Positions 14,429 through 16,513 of a stretch of 16,513 nucleotides of DNA are shown in pieces. The translations under genes and the position numbers were made by a program. Location of the stretch: positions 1-16,513 of the forward strand of contig JBBIII010000054.1 of NCBI GenBank assembly GCA_037446575.1, in the 5' to 3' direction. Numbering within the stretch: position 1 is the stretch's first letter; each line of letters starts with the position of its first letter. Source of the stretch: JBBIII01 sp037446575 (lineage in GTDB: Bacteria; Bacteroidota; Ignavibacteria; UBA10030). The notes below the pieces were generated by a model. It did no database searches and was not told the origin of the DNA. It saw only the letters and a list, made by a program, of their open reading frames with translations.

Positions 14429-15451
14429 TCAATCCATAGTAATTACTATCTTGCCTACGCTTTTTCTGCTTTGTAAATATTCTTGAGCTTCAACAATTTT
14501 ATCAAATTTGTAGTGAGCGCCGATAAATGGTTTAACAATTCCCTTTGCCTGCCAATCAAAAATAATACGCAATGAATTTTTTAAGTATTCTTTCTTATTA
14601 TCTAAAAAAAATAAATTGAAGCACGATAGACTTACATTTCTTGATAGGAGGGTATGAGGAAATAAAACAGGCGCGGAGATAACTTCTCTTAAAGCTTTCA
14701 ACTTGGCAAATGTATGTTTTCCCGCAACTGCAGAAAACCCGTATAGCACATATCTTCCCATAGGAGCTAAAAGTTTCCAACTTTTTTTGAATACTCTTCC
14801 ACCGATAGAATCAAGAACCACATCAATGCCGTATCCATTTGTTTTTTCTAAAATAATTTTGCTAAAATCTTCATTTCGATAATTGATTAGATGTTTTGCT
14901 CCATAGCTTTTGGCTAACTCTAATTTTTCCTTCGTACTTGCCGTTGCAAAAATTTCCACGCCAATGTGTCTCGCAATTTGCAATGCGGCGGTTCCTACTC
15001 CGCCAGCCGCCGCGTGTAATAATAATTTTTCTCCCCTATGAATATTTCCAAGTGTAATTAAAGCATGATATGCGGTTAAATATGTAACTGCAATTGATGC
15101 TCCTTCTTCAAAAGTGAACCTTTTCGGAAGCGCGAATATTTGATTTTGGCTGACAGTAACATATTCGGCATAACCATTAAAGCGTGTAAAAGCAATTACC
15201 CTATCGCCCCTTCTCCACTTTCGAACGCCATCGCCGGTTTTAACAATTATTCCACAAACTTCTATGCCCGGAATAAATGGGGGTTTAGGAACTGATGGAT
15301 ACAAGCCAAGTCTTGCATATATATCGGCAAAGTTTAATCCTATAGCTTTAACGCGAATTTTTACTTCGCCTCGTTTCGGAAAAGGTTCTTTCCAATCCTG
15401 TATTTTTAGAACCTCTGGTTCACCATATTTAGTAACAACAGCAGCTCTCAT
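14429..15451 (-). CDS. Zinc-free MDR oxidoreductase, quinone reductase/VAT-1-like
   Basis: A 340-residue medium-chain dehydrogenase/reductase. The N-terminal GroES-like domain (YGEPEVLKI, 9-17; LNFADIYARLGLYP, 39-52) lacks the zinc-binding cysteines of alcohol dehydrogenases. AAAGGVGTAALQIA (147-160) is the nucleotide-binding motif of the NADPH:quinone reductase branch, and DVVLDSIGG (210-218) continues the Rossmann fold. The N-terminal LNFADIYARLGLYP segment resembles bacterial VAT-1-like proteins. The substrate cannot be told; quinones and enones are usual for the family. It leads the aat-purC-archease-rtcB run. No strong ribosome site is seen before the ATG. Confidence 0.88.
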   Translation of the reverse strand: MRAAVVTKYGEPEVLKIQDWKEPFPKRGEVKIRVKAIGLNFADIYARLGLYPSVPKPPFIPGIEVCGIIVKTGDGVRKWRRGDRVIAFTRFNGYAEYVTVSQNQIFALPKRFTFEEGASIAVTYLTAYHALITLGNIHRGEKLLLHAAAGGVGTAALQIARHIGVEIFATASTKEKLELAKSYGAKHLINYRNEDFSKIILEKTNGYGIDVVLDSIGGRVFKKSWKLLAPMGRYVLYGFSAVAGKHTFAKLKALREVISAPVLFPHTLLSRNVSLSCFNLFFLDNKKEYLKNSLRIIFDWQAKGIVKPFIGAHYKFDKIVEAQEYLQSRKSVGKIVITMD

Positions 15452-15571
15452 CTAAATCAAATAAAAAATATTTTAATTAGTAAAAGTAAAGCCAACTTCC
15501 GACAGACTATTATGACAGCATATTATTATAATTATGAACTAATAATTCTAACTCATCAATAAAAATACATT

Positions 15572-15593
15572 TCCAAAAAAAAGCGGCTTTGGA
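15572..15593 (-). terminator. Weak terminator-like hairpin after the membrane protein
   Basis: On the minus strand TCCAAA and TTTGGA pair across a 10-nt loop that holds a T-run; an inner AAAG-CCG-CTTT hairpin followed by T residues is an alternative fold. It lies 18 nt past the stop of the duplicated membrane protein gene. Confidence 0.35.
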
Positions 15594-15610
15594 TAAAAAA
15601 AACATAATGC

Positions 15611-16375
15611 CTATTTTTTCACAACACTTTGTTGATATTTTTCTCCAAGCCATGCTCCGAACAAAGCCATGAAAAATCCCATCGCCAAGCCAACAATAAT
15701 ATAACTTAGCGGTACAGGTAACAAAATTATGAATTGAAGGAAGACCCAATCAAGAATTACTGCAAAAATACCAGCCACTGCCGGCTCTGCTATTGTATGA
15801 CCAGACGATTTATAACCGACAATAAAGCCGGTTACAACAAAACTTATTGTGAAACCTGCAAACGCAAATTTAAAAAGGTAAGCAAGAAAAATTGTTGAGA
15901 GTATGAACACAAATAATATGTTCAAAGCAAAACCGACTATAACACCAACAATAACCCATTTCCAATGAAACTTTGTATCTTTTGCTTCCTCCACAGAATC
16001 TTCATCACCCTGAAGTTTCTCACCTGCCCAACCACCGATCCATGAAAATCCAACACCCAAAATTAAAAGTAAAAGATTAATATCTGCTGAGAAGTGAACT
16101 TCTGCATTTGTTATATATAATAACAACAACATTAAAATCATAACCAATGCGCCACCAATCGAAGCTTCTTTAATTGTAATGCCCGGTGAAAAATATCCAA
16201 TAATTGCGCCGGTAACAATAAATCCAACTAACATAACAAGCGCTTGAACTTCTCCGCTATGGAAAGTGGGCGCTACTATAAAATATGAAGCTCCGACTAT
16301 AATTAATCCAGCTATGACTGATAAGATAACCCATTTCCAATGCATCTTGGGCTCATTGTGTGTTGATTGTGTCAT
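15611..16375 (-). CDS. Membrane protein with two tandem copies of a four-helix unit
   Basis: A 254-residue integral membrane protein that I do not recognise. It consists of two similar halves. HWKWVI occurs at 12-17 and 137-142; GFIVTGAIIGYFSPGITIKE (51-70) corresponds to SFVVTGFIVGYKSSGHTIAE (178-197); and GGWAGEKLQ (114-122) corresponds to GAWLGEKYQ (240-248). Each half has about four membrane segments, giving about eight in all. An acidic linker (GDEDSVEEAKD, 123-133) joins them. A GEK motif closes each half. A good AGGAGA site precedes the ATG. No neighbour hints at function; small glycine-rich channel or stress-related membrane families are possible but unproven. Confidence 0.75.
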   Translation of the reverse strand: MTQSTHNEPKMHWKWVILSVIAGLIIVGASYFIVAPTFHSGEVQALVMLVGFIVTGAIIGYFSPGITIKEASIGGALVMILMLLLLYITNAEVHFSADINLLLLILGVGFSWIGGWAGEKLQGDEDSVEEAKDTKFHWKWVIVGVIVGFALNILFVFILSTIFLAYLFKFAFAGFTISFVVTGFIVGYKSSGHTIAEPAVAGIFAVILDWVFLQFIILLPVPLSYIIVGLAMGFFMALFGAWLGEKYQQSVVKK

Positions 16376-16380
16376 ACTTT

Positions 16381-16386
16381 TCTCCT
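16381..16386 (-). promoter_or_regulatory. Shine-Dalgarno of the duplicated membrane protein
   Basis: AGGAGA on the minus strand, 5 nt before the ATG, confirms the start of the 254-residue protein. Nothing else is recognisable between here and the window end. Confidence 0.65.
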
Positions 16387-16513
16387 CTCAATGGTTTATT
16401 GGTTGGTTCATTCAATTTCCGATACAAAATATCACAAAACTATTAAGTAAAAGCAAGGATTATGTTTGATTGCAAAAATTTCCTAAACCGCGTGTCGTGT
16501 GGTTGACTAAAAA

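Noticed and set aside
15520..15550. AT-only inverted repeat (TTATTA...TAATAA) upstream of the oxidoreductase
   Set aside because: Short, made only of A and T, and expected by chance at this base composition.
15510..15749. Minus-strand open frame of 79 codons overlapping the end of the membrane protein gene
   Set aside because: It reads the 3' end of the duplicated membrane protein in another frame and has no ribosome site or domain.

Overview
The window is AT-rich bacterial DNA with tightly packed genes and no phage, insertion sequence, tRNA, rRNA or CRISPR. A GWxTD-domain secreted protein, a chromosomal ftsE without an adjacent ftsX, a standalone Nfu next to Mrp, and an ExuT-type hexuronate transporter of the kind common in Bacteroidota suggest the Bacteroidota/Chlorobiota side of the tree, most likely the Ignavibacteria. 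That placement is inference from gene content, not from a marker tree.

Region 1 (about 66-6403, minus strand) reads as one sugar-acid operon. In order of transcription it holds an ExuT-like MFS transporter, an SDR oxidoreductase of the fructuronate reductase type, a PfkB sugar kinase, a LarA-family (DUF2088) nickel-pincer racemase/epimerase homologue and 6-phosphogluconate dehydrogenase (gnd), and it ends in a rho-independent terminator. A possible operator (TTACCG-AAAC-CGGTAA) lies just upstream of the first gene. No mannonate dehydratase or KDPG aldolase is present. The set fits a hypothetical route: hexuronate, fructuronate, D-mannonate, C2 epimerisation to D-gluconate, phosphorylation to 6-phosphogluconate, and oxidative decarboxylation to ribulose 5-phosphate. 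This is the most interesting thing in the window. The residues LarA uses for its nickel-pincer cofactor are kept at matching spacing, so a nickel epimerase in the middle of uronate catabolism is credible. The three longer spacers of the operon each hold a different small repeat or hairpin.

Region 2 (6641-9647, plus strand) is a divergent three-gene unit with 4-nt overlaps: a secreted GWxTD protein, pdxA (vitamin B6 synthesis, TTG start) and ftsE (division ABC ATPase). It converges on region 3 with only 2 nt between stop codons.

Region 3 (9650-15451, minus strand) is housekeeping: a quinone oxidoreductase-like MDR protein, aat (N-end rule transferase), purC (TTG start), archease, rtcB (RNA ligase), then mrp and nfu (Fe-S cluster delivery). 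Archease and rtcB overlap by 8 nt under the longer rtcB start, and archease abuts purC, so the archease-RtcB RNA repair pair is co-transcribed with purine synthesis.

Region 4 (15611-16375, minus strand) is an unrecognised membrane protein made of two tandem copies of one four-helix unit. No stretch longer than 300 bases lacks a gene. The largest gap is the 237-bp divergent promoter region at 6404-6640.
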